The notes: generated from the letters alone by a model not told the origin. Numbered from the stretch's first letter, positions 17,001-24,051 are shown. The stretch is 64,000 nucleotides of DNA from Thermanaerothrix sp034436175 (GCA_964427505.1 CAYRUO010000004.1:124001-188000); one strand, 5' to 3'. Translations and numbers: made by a program.

Positions 17001-19528
17001 GTTGGGTAGAAGTCACCAGTCACATTTGAGATGACCGGGATACGCGGCGGCTGAAGATGCATGCGTGCAATGATTTGCCGTAAGGGTTCACTGGCCGGAG
17101 CGACGATTTGGGTATGGAAAGCATGCGAGACCGGGATCTTCACCGCCTGATAGCCCACGGCTTGTAAGGCGACAATGGCAGCATCCACCGCCGCCGTTTC
17201 CCCCCCGATCACGCTTTGCAGCGGGCTATTGTAGTTGGCAATGACGACATAGCCCGGCACCTGGCTCAGAATGCGTTCAATGGCCTCAGGGGGCGCAGAG
17301 ACTGCCGCCATACAGCCGTTATCTGCCATTGAGACGCGTGCCATTTCTCGCCCACGTGCACTCACAATCTCCAACGCCTCGGCAAAAGGCAGCGCCTCTG
17401 CCGCCACCAGCGCCGCATATTCGCCCAGGCTGTGTCCGATGGTCATATCGGGGTGGAATCCATATTTCGCCAGCAGGCGCAGTAGAGCGACGTTTGCGGT
17501 CAGCATGGCCGGCTGGGTGACAATTGTGTTGCGCAACTCAGCCTCGGCCTGCTTGAGGCGTTCGTCGCCATCCTCGACAAAGATATAATCGCTTAGCGGT
17601 CGGCCTAAAATCGGCGTCATGACCGCATCGGCTTCGCGGAACGTCTCAGCCACAACCGGATCTAAATCCCGCAAGTCCCGCAGCATGTTAACATACTGCG
17701 AACCCTGACCGGGGAAAAGAAATGCCACTTTCCCGGGAACTCCCCGCCCACGATAGATGCCCTGCCCGGCTAAGGCTGGCCAGGTTTCGGGTGCATCCTT
17801 CTCCAAGGCGGCGAGGGCTTTTTCGAGCCGCTTTGCCAAATCCGCCGCATCGGCGTAGTCAAGCGCTAGACGCTCCGGTTGGCGTACATCATCGGGAGCA
17901 GGGGTTGTCCAGGGGGGCATTTGCCCTGCCCGCGCATCCTCGAGCACCTTTTGCAGTCGTTGCGCCAGCGTAGCGCGATCCTGGGCACCCACCACCAACA
18001 GGCCGCGATAGGTCGGCAATCCTTGGGGGGCTTTGGTCAAAGAGGGCTCCGGCGTGGTCTCCACCTGGGCCGCCGAAACGGCCGGGAAGACTTTTTTCTC
18101 ACTGGTCAGCAACCCAGGAACATATTCCTCGACCACGGCGTGAAAGTTCGTCCCGCCAAAGCCGAACGAACTGATGCCGGCACGCCGAATCTCCCCGCGT
18201 GGACGCTCCCAAGGACGTAGTTCCGTAATGACGTAGAAGGGCAGATGGTCGAAATCAATATTGGGATTAGGACGGGTAAAGTTAATAGAAGGGGGCAAAA
18301 CTTTCTCGTGTAAGGCAAAGGCTACCTTGAGCAATGCTGCTGCCCCGGCCGCGCTCTTGAGATGGCCGATATTTGACTTTACCGAGCCCAACGCAATCGA
18401 GGCAATGGGCAAATCGAATGGATCAAAGATGGCGTTAAGGCTGTTGACCTCAACGACATCCCCCACGCGGGTGGAGGTACCGTGGGCTTCAATAAGCGTA
18501 GCCGTCGCCGGTGAAAGGCCGGCATTTTTCCAAGCCCGTTCAATGGCACGCTGTTGACCGGTAGGATTAGGCGCCGTGATCCCTTTGCCGCGTCCGTCAC
18601 TGCTCGACCCTACCCCGCGAATCACGGCGTAAATTTTGTCACCATCGCGTTCAGCATCGGCCAGGCGCTTGAGCAGAAAAATCGCCGCTCCCTCACCCAT
18701 GACGAACCCATTCGCACCCTCGGCGAAGGGACGAGAACCATCGGGGCTTAGAGCGCCAATTTTACAAAACTTGACGTAGGCATCAATGCTCATGTTGCCG
18801 TCCACCCCGCCGGTAAGGACAGCATCAAACTGATAGTTGTTCAAGCCTTCAATAGCCGCCTGAAGTGCCGCCAGAGACGAGGCACAGGCGGCATCGGTGA
18901 CAAAATTCGCTCCTGAGAAGTTGAAGACGTTAGCCACCCGCCCGGCAATGATGTTGGCTAATTCGCCGGGCATGGTATCCTCGGTAATGGGGGGCAATTT
19001 GGCCCGAACTTTCGCCGCCACGCCTTCTAAAAGCGTGCGCTGCGCCTCTGGGGGAAGGTGCTGAAAGGCTTCGAGTTCGCGCAGGGCTTCCAGGTATTCC
19101 GGCAAGCGCACGCGCAGGCTGGTGTTGTATTGATTTTCACCGGCCATAGAGTTGCCCAGGATCACCGCCACCCGCGTTGGATCCAGATAGCGTTCCGGGT
19201 AACCGTAATCCAACAACGCCTCTCGCGCCGCCGCGATAGCCCATTTCTGGGTATTATCCATCACCGCCAGCACATTGGGGGGAATGGGAATGCCCCACTT
19301 CAACGGCTCAAAGCGAAACTCACGCACCCAGGCGCCAATTTTGGTATAGGTCTTGTCAGGGGCACGCGGATCGGGATCATAGTATAGGTCGGGATCCCAA
19401 CGCTCGCGGGGTACTTCGGTAACCGAGTAACGTCCTTGCTTGATGTTTTGCCAAAAGGTCGGCGCATCGGGGGCATCGGGCAAGATGGCGCCCACTCCCA
19501 CAATGGCTACCGCTTTGGTTTCGCTCAT
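11099..19528 (-). CDS. PUFA-synthase-like type I megasynthase: KS-AT-KS-ACP-ACP-ACP-KR-DH
   Basis: This 2809-residue protein would build a long acyl chain iteratively. Domains in order: ketosynthase 1 (about 5-470; Cys215 in DAACASS, His349 in EAHGTST, Lys384, His389); malonyl-type acyltransferase (about 600-910; Ser700 in GHSLGE, SHAFHT at 801-806); a second ketosynthase (about 975-1480; Cys1225 in NAACAST, His1373, Lys1408, His1413); three carrier domains (about 1587-1662, 1708-1784, 1853-1930); ketoreductase (about 2000-2500; TGGSGGI 2205-2211, Ser2383, Tyr2396); and a hot-dog dehydratase (about 2510-2795; His2537). No ER or thioesterase is present, and PfaD nearby should supply ER. GAGGAGGAGCC upstream gives a strong start. 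Ketosynthase 2 keeps its cysteine, unlike chain-length factors. Each carrier reads GIDTVK, with Thr1621, Thr1743 and Thr1889 at the expected serine. The product is unknown. Confidence 0.9.
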   Translation of the reverse strand: MSETKAVAIVGVGAILPDAPDAPTFWQNIKQGRYSVTEVPRERWDPDLYYDPDPRAPDKTYTKIGAWVREFRFEPLKWGIPIPPNVLAVMDNTQKWAIAAAREALLDYGYPERYLDPTRVAVILGNSMAGENQYNTSLRVRLPEYLEALRELEAFQHLPPEAQRTLLEGVAAKVRAKLPPITEDTMPGELANIIAGRVANVFNFSGANFVTDAACASSLAALQAAIEGLNNYQFDAVLTGGVDGNMSIDAYVKFCKIGALSPDGSRPFAEGANGFVMGEGAAIFLLKRLADAERDGDKIYAVIRGVGSSSDGRGKGITAPNPTGQQRAIERAWKNAGLSPATATLIEAHGTSTRVGDVVEVNSLNAIFDPFDLPIASIALGSVKSNIGHLKSAAGAAALLKVAFALHEKVLPPSINFTRPNPNIDFDHLPFYVITELRPWERPRGEIRRAGISSFGFGGTNFHAVVEEYVPGLLTSEKKVFPAVSAAQVETTPEPSLTKAPQGLPTYRGLLVVGAQDRATLAQRLQKVLEDARAGQMPPWTTPAPDDVRQPERLALDYADAADLAKRLEKALAALEKDAPETWPALAGQGIYRGRGVPGKVAFLFPGQGSQYVNMLRDLRDLDPVVAETFREADAVMTPILGRPLSDYIFVEDGDERLKQAEAELRNTIVTQPAMLTANVALLRLLAKYGFHPDMTIGHSLGEYAALVAAEALPFAEALEIVSARGREMARVSMADNGCMAAVSAPPEAIERILSQVPGYVVIANYNSPLQSVIGGETAAVDAAIVALQAVGYQAVKIPVSHAFHTQIVAPASEPLRQIIARMHLQPPRIPVISNVTGDFYPTERETMLDLLARQVASPVQFIRGVQTLYAHGARVFVEVGPKRVLAGLASDILKDKATEVLVLATNHPRKGGLASFNEALAGLYAAGVVPQVPEARSLPITISSSVEAFPSESETPMRREAPAVVIRGGAVPLTGSVVISGAGLGLPGRQHTVFADDNVERLLRGEIMIEPLPLEVRQSMLQRRIIRLIKSDNGAEVQPVEDLEQTVKLAGQRGRFDLSADFGVPAERVEALDISTQLAMAAGIEALRDAGIPLVMHYRPTSVGTYLPDRWRLPPALADETGVIFASAFPGLSELAREIEDFYQYETLRRQLETLYALLEQLSGTAPEVTSNLRAQITTLERQLEERDYHLDRRLVFRALSMGHSQFAEYIGARGPNTHVNAACASTTHALALAEDWIRQGRCRRVIIIAGDDVTSNPLMSWIGASLMASGAATIEGDLRQAVLPFDRRRNGMIMGMGAAALVVESEDAVRERGMRGICEVLATDIANSAYHGTRLDVTHVSEIMERLVCTAERRFGLARAAMAPQMVFVSHETYTPARGGSASAEIRALRQVFGEHANRILIANTKGYTGHAMGVGIEDVLAVKALQFGRVPPIANIDDGFEPDPELGDLNLSRGGVFPLRYALRLGAGFGSQVAMALLRRIDGGGERVNPQVYERWLADLAGYERAELEVVQRTLRIRHAGPPQRTPLQSRWRYGQGPTQWVEAPASEEIETTVQPASSSLPVPQATEPLPAPQPTLPALDESQVAEFVLSLVSEKTGYPREMLDLDLDLEADLGIDTVKQAELFAAVRERYGIPRREDLRLVDYNTLRKVIAFVREAAGSLPQTVGAPAQTEARLETHPQSPGEGESQSRTVVTKPSPALPSEEEIQTVLVALVSEKTGYPPEMLDLDLDLEADLGIDTVKQAELFATVRERYGIPRREDLRLMDYNTLRKVITFVRESLEAQVGSGLPSAPSTLAAQPPEAVSPEVLELVTARVGYPVDQLPIQGSYASSTLNQTSESAGDEIAVVDEAAIRSFVLALVSEKTGYPQEMLDLDLDLEADLGIDTVKQAELFATVREQYHIPRREDLRLSDYNTLRKVIAFVQEALAPQAIAQDAAPEIEREVESAVTPLVQGESDHAEAPGRGTEDSGVIRRRIPQAVLRPRATLCQSTGIQLSAGLRVIVVVDQGEVGVALARRLRARKVKVLAIPAEWSEQTRGRVQEWAQDGKVDGVFFLPGLDLHSDLGAMEVEQWQAEVQRRAQTLFDLLQTLPGEPFLIAATRLDGRHGFSGEPLAAPLGGLVSGLVKAVAWERANALVKVVDFAPQAEAAEIAAQLIEELLYDPGVVEVGRDKGQRYGITLVETPLDNMPSTDWGNKPVFLITGGSGGITQAVIRDLARQTRGVFYLIGRSSLPDPDDPDLVLLRQDRSALRQTLLKRLAAEGRRPSLAEVERHLAALDRADGTLRLLDDVRSWGAEITYLPADVTQAQAVEEVVARVIREQGRLDILIHAAGVERSRRLESKPREEFAQILAVKAQGFYHLYQALHHHHLWPRAMIAFTSIAGRFGNAGQVDYCAGNDFLAKMMLALRHHPAGMKTIALDWGAWAEVGMASRGHVPELMRRAGIDLMPPEEAASWVYRELVANSGQAEVVLAGSLGLLTLPRREQDGLDLDAIKPLVGSDLHHLPGVLTSYDRWEGARFEVELDPQQTPYLSDHALNGIPLLPAVMGLEGFAAAALRWLSLTDESSAWQVRGFTDVQFMAPLKFYRSQPRRFVIKVNLYPVQEGFVAQAVLESTLTRAGMSPQTLRHFAATVHLGAPESVNVPAAKVPSWNERCFVPREAIYRLFFHGPAFQVLDAVRVESQRAVGRLSAHLPTFGVSPLVTLPSLLELVLQTAAAWEVAQDGVLALPFGAERITFLTREWQESVWAEVIPISPVGENRRFDAQVVDGEGRVIIEVKGYRTARLPYTAETALVAPFRACLKREEGR
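13739..14770 (-). repeat. Three tandem carrier-domain repeats within the megasynthase gene
   Basis: Three near-identical units of about 230 bases (about 14543-14770, 14177-14407 and 13739-13972) encode the three carrier domains. Over some 75 residues they differ at only a few positions, and the core LDLDLEADLGIDTVKQAELF is the same in each. The linkers are Pro/Ala/Glu-rich and unrelated to one another. Such uniformity suggests recent duplication or gene conversion. Confidence 0.85.
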
Positions 19529-19743
19529 ACTGGCTCCTCCTCAATGATGATGGAATGCCTTATCGTGCAGTCCACGCCGTCTTTTCTATCGGCATATATT
19601 CGTCAAGCACCTATTTAGGGAGGCATTAGGTCTGTGTTTGTAGCACTGAGAAATACGCTTATACCGTGGCACAGAGAACTCCACAATCCGCGTTCTATCC
19701 ATTGGTAACCCCAGGGCACAATGAGAGTTACGCCCTGCATGAC

Positions 19744-19774
19744 AAAACCACCCTGGACGATGCCGTCCAGGGTG
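19744..19774 (-). terminator. Rho-independent terminator after the PPOX gene
   Basis: CACCCTGGAC (19749-19758) and GTCCAGGGTG (19765-19774) form a perfect 10-bp stem with a 6-base loop. Read on the minus strand, the stem is followed by TTTTG. It sits 29 bases past the PPOX stop. The remaining bases from 19529 to 19743 hold the synthase leader and show no confident promoter. Confidence 0.7.
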
Positions 19775-19802
19775 AAGGGAAAATGACCCACGGCTTAAAC
19801 GT

Positions 19803-20204
19803 CTATGAGGTTGAGAGCAATTCAATTTCAATCAAATACGTTGGGTCACCGGTTTTCCTTGCCCTCAAACCGGCAACCAAGCGGATCAGCCAACGCTGCC
19901 AACGATATTTGCGATCAAATGCCGCTTCCACCTCTTGCCGCAGTCGAGCATCCTCTACCGGACGGGCACGAGCGGGCAAGAACTCTCCCAGAGGACGGCC
20001 GCGCACATCACTGGGTGCCACGAGGGCTTTGCCGTTGGCCCGAATGCGCTTGGCTTTGCCTGAATTCACATTGGTACTAATGTACAAACGACCATTGAGC
20101 GCCACAAACCACACCGGTGTTGCCACTGCCTGTCCGTTACGGCGAAATGTGGTCAGGTTGATATACTGCGAACGATACGCCCATTCAGGCAACTTTCCTT
20201 CCAT
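19803..20204 (-). CDS. PPOX-class flavin/F420-binding oxidoreductase
   Basis: The 133-residue protein is a small split-beta-barrel of the pyridoxamine 5'-phosphate oxidase superfamily. The N-terminal strand pattern, LTTFRRNGQAVATPVWF (17-33), followed by RLYISTNVNSGKAKRIRAN, resembles the F420-dependent PPOX subgroup seen in Actinobacteria and Chloroflexota. Such proteins reduce or oxidise small molecules with F420 or FMN; the substrate here is unknown. ATG 20204 is preceded by GAGGGG. It stands alone, divergent from the PocR regulator, with its own terminator. Confidence 0.78.
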   Translation of the reverse strand: MEGKLPEWAYRSQYINLTTFRRNGQAVATPVWFVALNGRLYISTNVNSGKAKRIRANGKALVAPSDVRGRPLGEFLPARARPVEDARLRQEVEAAFDRKYRWQRWLIRLVAGLRARKTGDPTYLIEIELLSTS

Positions 20205-20336
20205 TACAGTTTAACCCCTCCACTTATCGTTTATTACCGCTAATCTTATCCACAAATATCCTAAAAGGCAAAGCAATGTATAAGCGCTAGGTTAACCCAT
20301 GTCTTTGTGAAGCATGTAACAGATATGACATTCATC

Positions 20337-20350
20337 GTGACATTTGTCAC
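20337..20350. promoter_or_regulatory. Palindromic operator candidate between the PPOX and PocR-regulator genes
   Basis: GTGACA at 20337-20342 and TGTCAC at 20345-20350 form a perfect inverted repeat with a 2-base spacer. A second TGACATT lies at 20326-20332, in direct orientation with the first arm. The form resembles binding sites of the CRP/FNR superfamily. It lies 70 bases upstream of the regulator start in a 215-base divergent intergenic region that also holds a TTGGCA element at 20379-20384. Which protein binds is inferred only. Confidence 0.5.
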
Positions 20351-20419
20351 TATCTACGGCGGAGCGAGAGTGCTAACATTGGCAGTGATAAAGACTGCTA
20401 TAACATTTTATAACATGCT

Positions 20420-21163
20420 ATGGAAGAATTATTAACGACACGCCAGGTTCAAGACCTTCTAAAGGTTGATCGGATCACCATTTACCGCATGCTTCAGGAT
20501 GGGCGGCTAAAAGGGGTCAAGATCGGCCAGCAGTGGCGTTTCCCTCGTAGTGAAGTCGAGCGACTGCTCGGTCGCGCAACACCCGAACCCGCATCCCAAG
20601 CCATGGATCTGGCCACCGGTTTCCCCACCCACTGCGTTCAAACCATTCAGGACCTCTATGCCGAGGTGAGCGGGTTAAGTGCCGTTGTCTTGGACCCTGA
20701 GGGCCATCCCCTGACTGAGATGAGCCATCCTTGCGCACTTTGCCACCTGCTGTGGCAAAACGAGCAAGCCCGTGCCGATTGCCAAACCTCCTGGAAACAG
20801 ATGGTACACGAGGTGTCCCCGCGCGGCGGCGTCGCGAAATGCCATGCCGGTCTGGATTATTTGCTTACCCCCATCCAGGACGAAGGCCAGGTTGTGGCGT
20901 GGTTTGTGTGCGGTCCATGCTTGTGGCAAACGCAATCCACCGATTTCGATGTCCAATGGGAACACCTCGCCCAACATTACAACTTGCCCCTAGACCAGGT
21001 CCGTACAGCCGCCCGCGAGATCCGTGTGATAGACCCCGCCCAGCGTCAGCGCGTCGCGGCTTGGCCGCTGGCCGCCGCTCGCGCTGTGCAAAGTATCCTG
21101 CATGAGCGCCTATCGTTCATCGAGCGCCTGCAGCAAATCGCTAGCCTAACCCAAATCTCTTAG
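20420..21163 (+). CDS. Regulator with excisionase/MerR-type HTH and PocR ligand-binding domain
   Basis: The 247-residue protein has two parts. Residues 1-50 (LLTTRQVQDLLKVDRITIYR followed by a WRFPRSEVERLL wing) are a helix-turn-helix of the excisionase/HTH_17 group. Residues about 75-225 match the PocR sensory domain, with cysteines in the PCALCHLLW, ARADCQTSW, AKCHAGL and VCGPCLW segments. PocR domains sense small ligands and often control catabolic or redox genes. No Shine-Dalgarno precedes ATG 20420; TATAAC at 20409-20414 is so close that the message may be leaderless. The gene lies 15 bases upstream of the sulfide:quinone-reductase-like gene, so it probably regulates that operon. Confidence 0.82.
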   Translation: MEELLTTRQVQDLLKVDRITIYRMLQDGRLKGVKIGQQWRFPRSEVERLLGRATPEPASQAMDLATGFPTHCVQTIQDLYAEVSGLSAVVLDPEGHPLTEMSHPCALCHLLWQNEQARADCQTSWKQMVHEVSPRGGVAKCHAGLDYLLTPIQDEGQVVAWFVCGPCLWQTQSTDFDVQWEHLAQHYNLPLDQVRTAAREIRVIDPAQRQRVAAWPLAAARAVQSILHERLSFIERLQQIASLTQIS

Positions 21164-21178
21164 CAAGGAGCATCCTTT

Positions 21179-22411
21179 ATGAAGAAAATTGTCATTCTCG
21201 GCGCTGGAACCGCAGGCACCATCGTGGCCAACCGCTTCAAACGCATTTTGGATTTCAACCAATGGCAGGTCACCCTGATTGACCCTGACCCCGTCCACTA
21301 TTACCAGCCGGGATTCCTGTTCATCCCCTTCCGCATGTATTCAGAGAAGGATGTGATCAAGCCCAAACGTGATTTCATTGACCCACCCCTGCGCTTGATC
21401 CAATCCAAAGTTGAAGCCATTGACGCCGAGCATAACCGCGTGCACCTGGCCGATGGCACGGTTCTCCCTTACGATTTCCTGATCATCGCCACAGGGGTAG
21501 ATATTCACCCTGAGGAAACCCCGGGAATGCTGGATGGCGAGTGGGGCAAATCCATCCACTCGTTTTATACCCTGCCCACCAGCCAGGCATTACGCGACGC
21601 CCTGCGCACCTGGAAGGGTGGCCGGTTGGTGGTCAACGTGGTGGATAATCCCATCAAATGCCCGGTGGCACCGCTGGAATTCATCATGCTGGCCGACTGG
21701 TACTTCCATCAGCAAGGTATACGCGACCGGGTTGAGATTGTTTACGCCACGCCACTGCCGGGCGCCTTCACCAAGCCGGTTGCCTCAAAACTGCTCGGCG
21801 AGTTGCTCGAAAGCAAGAACATCAAAGTTGAACCCGACTTCATGATTGAACGGGTGGAGCCGGAAGCGAAAAAGATCGTCTCTTATGACGAGCGCGAGAT
21901 CGAGTACGATTTACTGGTTACCATCCCACTCAATAAAGGCGCCGACGTCATCGGTAAATCCGGCCTAGGCAATGAACTCAACCTGGTGCCGGTAGATCCG
22001 CATACCCTACGCGCCAAGGCCTATCCCAACATCTTCGTCCTGGGCGATGCCTCGGATGCGCCCGCATCAAAAGCCGGTGCTACTGCCCACTTCTCTATTG
22101 ACCTCTTCACCGAGCACTTCCTGGATTACATAGAAACCGGCGAACTTCCACCTTACTTCGATGGGCATGCCAATTGCTTTATCGAGACTGGCTTTGGCAA
22201 GGGGTTGATGATTGACTTCAACTACACCCAGGAACCTCTGCCCGGTCGCTATCCACTACCCGGCATCGGCCCGCTGACGTTACTGCAAGAATCCGAATTC
22301 AATCATTGGGGCAAACTGATGTTTCGCTGGATGTACTGGCACATCCTACTGCGGGGCATGGAACTACCGCTTCCCGCTACCATGAGTATGGCCGGCAAGT
22401 GGAAGGTCTAG
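21179..22411 (+). CDS. Sulfide:quinone oxidoreductase-like FAD-dependent protein
   Basis: The 410-residue flavoprotein has an FAD Rossmann motif, VILGAGTAGTIVAN (5-18), a second nucleotide motif region, LPYDFLIIATGVDIHP (96-111), and the late FAD motif NIFVLGDASDAPASKAG (284-300). Two cysteines sit where sulfide:quinone reductases keep their redox pair: Cys161 in NPIKCPVAP and Cys333 in HANCFIE. The C-terminus is amphipathic (MFRWMYWHILLR), consistent with a peripheral membrane protein passing electrons from sulfide to quinone. AAGGAG precedes the start. It leads a four-gene set with DUF1641, TusE/DsrC-like and DsrE-like genes, all closely spaced. A related role, such as oxidising another sulfur carrier, is possible. 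Confidence 0.85.
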   Translation: MKKIVILGAGTAGTIVANRFKRILDFNQWQVTLIDPDPVHYYQPGFLFIPFRMYSEKDVIKPKRDFIDPPLRLIQSKVEAIDAEHNRVHLADGTVLPYDFLIIATGVDIHPEETPGMLDGEWGKSIHSFYTLPTSQALRDALRTWKGGRLVVNVVDNPIKCPVAPLEFIMLADWYFHQQGIRDRVEIVYATPLPGAFTKPVASKLLGELLESKNIKVEPDFMIERVEPEAKKIVSYDEREIEYDLLVTIPLNKGADVIGKSGLGNELNLVPVDPHTLRAKAYPNIFVLGDASDAPASKAGATAHFSIDLFTEHFLDYIETGELPPYFDGHANCFIETGFGKGLMIDFNYTQEPLPGRYPLPGIGPLTLLQESEFNHWGKLMFRWMYWHILLRGMELPLPATMSMAGKWKV

Positions 22412-22421
22412 CGGAGGGGCT

Positions 22422-23123
22422 ATGGAAGCCGAGATCACTGCCCTAAATCAGAAACTCGACGCGCTCATGGCGCAGGTGGCCTACCTCACCGAGCAAGCCA
22501 AAGCCGTCGAGCGCGAACGACAGGCACGGGATGAACTGATCGAAACCGCCATGCCCATCGCCAAGGAAGCCCTGCGCCTGGGAAGCGAGCATCTCGAAGA
22601 AGTGCAGGATTATATCCAGCCGGAAGAACTACTGCGCCTGCTCAAGAAGTTACTGCGCCATGCCCGCCAACTCGAAGCACTGCTCGATCAATTGGATGCA
22701 CTGTATGATCTGCTCGAGACCCTGACCCCGGTCTCCAAAGATATCATGATGCGCCTCACCGACGCTCTGCAAACGCTGGATGAGAAAGGTTACTTCGCCT
22801 TTGCCCGCGGCGGTGCGCGCATCGTGGATAACATCGTCACCTCGTTCAGCGAGGACGATGTCAACCGGTTGGGCGATAACATCGTCCTGATCCTCAACAC
22901 GGTCAAAGACATGACCCAACCCGAGATCATGACGTTTGTTCGCAATACCCTGCTTTTGGCCGAGCAAGAAGTGGGTAAACCGGTAGACACGTCACTGTTC
23001 AGCCTGCTGCGCCAGTTGCAAGACCCGGCCGTGCGCCGTGGGCTGGGGCTGACCCTGCGCGTTTTGCAGGTAATCGGCCATCAGGCCGAAACCAATTCAA
23101 AATCCATCCCTGTCCAGGGATAA
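22422..23123 (+). CDS. DUF1641 domain protein of the sulfur operon
   Basis: The 233-residue protein is almost all helical. An N-terminal coiled coil (about 1-35) is followed by helices containing the DUF1641-type block (FARGGARIVDNIVTSFSEDD and NIVLILNTVKDMTQPEIM, about 127-170). There is no signal peptide and no cysteine cluster. DUF1641 proteins commonly sit next to sulfide:quinone reductase-like or formate dehydrogenase genes, and their job is not established; a membrane-recruitment or assembly role is a guess. GGAGGGG precedes the ATG, 10 bases after the previous stop, so it is in the operon. Confidence 0.8.
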   Translation: MEAEITALNQKLDALMAQVAYLTEQAKAVERERQARDELIETAMPIAKEALRLGSEHLEEVQDYIQPEELLRLLKKLLRHARQLEALLDQLDALYDLLETLTPVSKDIMMRLTDALQTLDEKGYFAFARGGARIVDNIVTSFSEDDVNRLGDNIVLILNTVKDMTQPEIMTFVRNTLLLAEQEVGKPVDTSLFSLLRQLQDPAVRRGLGLTLRVLQVIGHQAETNSKSIPVQG

Positions 23124-23150
23124 ACATTCACATGTGAGGAGGAATAAACT

Positions 23151-23468
23151 ATGCCTACCCGAGTCATTGCTGGAAAGACCGTAGAAGTGGACGCCGAGGG
23201 GTTCATGACCAACCCCAATGAATGGAATGAGGAAATCGCTGTGGAGTTGGCGAAAGAAGAAGGGATCGCCGAATTGACCCCTGAGCACTGGAAAGTGATC
23301 AACTTCTGCCGCCAAAGCGCCGGCGCCACCGGCAAAGCCCCTACCCTGCGCGCCATCACCTCCGGCACCGGCATTTCCACCAAGGATTTGTTCGCCCTCT
23401 TCCCGAAAGGCCCGGCCAAGAAGGTGGCTAAGATCGCCGGGTTGGGTAAACCCGAAGGGTGCGTCTAG
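23151..23468 (+). CDS. TusE/DsrC-family sulfur carrier with a single C-terminal cysteine
   Basis: The 105-residue protein has the complete DsrC fold sequence, including DAEGFMTNPNEWNEEIA (14-30), LTPEHWKVINF (42-52) and the C-terminal arm KIAGLGKPEGCV. The penultimate Cys104 is the persulfide-carrying CysA of the family. CysB, which in true DsrC lies about 11 residues earlier, is replaced by Ala93. Another cysteine, Cys53, lies in the core. This makes it a TusE-like or type-2 DsrC carrier rather than the substrate of dissimilatory sulfite reductase. It is preceded by an excellent GAGGAGG site, which implies high expression. It probably relays sulfur between the Sqr-like and DsrE-like neighbours. 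Confidence 0.9.
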   Translation: MPTRVIAGKTVEVDAEGFMTNPNEWNEEIAVELAKEEGIAELTPEHWKVINFCRQSAGATGKAPTLRAITSGTGISTKDLFALFPKGPAKKVAKIAGLGKPEGCV

Positions 23469-23492
23469 TTTTCAGCAAAAGGAGTCAAAGCC

Positions 23493-23993
23493 ATGACTGA
23501 AGGAAACCGCCACATTGCGTTTATCTGCTCCAAGGGCAATCTCGATATGGCCTACCCGGCTCTGGTAATGGGTTGGGCCGCCTTGGGTAACGGTGTGGAT
23601 GTCACCATCTTCTTCACCTTCTGGGGGCTCGACCTAATCAACAAACACCGCGTGGATCATCTGGAACTGCCTCCGGTGGCGAATACCAGCATGAAGATGA
23701 ACATGATGGGCATCCCGGGTAACCTGGGTATTCCCAACCTGGTCGGGGTTCTGCCGGGTATGACGGCGCTCGCCACCAAATTGATGAAGGACAAGATGAA
23801 AGCCTTGGGTGTGCCGCCGGTGCGTGAGTACCTGCAAATGTTGGTAGATGGTGGCGCTAAGCTCTATGCCTGCAAGATGACGGTGGACATGATGGGATTG
23901 ACCATGGATGACTTCGTCGAGGGCGTACAGGGCATCGTCACCGCCAGCGATTTCATTGACATGACCGAAGGGGCACAGATCATCTTTATCTAA
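23493..23993 (+). CDS. DsrE-family sulfurtransferase (DsrE2/E3-like)
   Basis: The 166-residue protein belongs to the DsrE/DsrF superfamily. Residues 5-45 (HIAFICSKGNLDMAYPALVM, then VTIFFTFWGL) and the C-terminal ACKMTVDMMGLTMDD segment match the larger DsrE2/DsrE3-type members sometimes called peroxiredoxin-family proteins. Cys12 and Cys127 are both conserved-type positions; the latter would carry the persulfide. The middle is Met/Gly-rich and somewhat hydrophobic. As last gene of the operon it would pass sulfur to or from the TusE-like carrier. AAAGGAG precedes the start. A strong hairpin terminator follows. Confidence 0.86.
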   Translation: MTEGNRHIAFICSKGNLDMAYPALVMGWAALGNGVDVTIFFTFWGLDLINKHRVDHLELPPVANTSMKMNMMGIPGNLGIPNLVGVLPGMTALATKLMKDKMKALGVPPVREYLQMLVDGGAKLYACKMTVDMMGLTMDDFVEGVQGIVTASDFIDMTEGAQIIFI

Positions 23994-24016
23994 ACCCTGG
24001 TTGTTCACGATACCAA

Positions 24017-24046
24017 GAGCGCCTCTGCGGTTCGGCAGAGGCGCTC
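24017..24046. terminator. Bidirectional terminator between the DsrE-like and MgtC genes
   Basis: GAGCGCCTCTGC (24017-24028) and GCAGAGGCGCTC (24035-24046) form a perfect 12-bp stem with a 6-base loop. It lies between two convergent genes, 23 bases after one stop and 6 bases from the other. The T-run is short on both strands. Confidence 0.7.
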
Positions 24047-24051
24047 GGACT

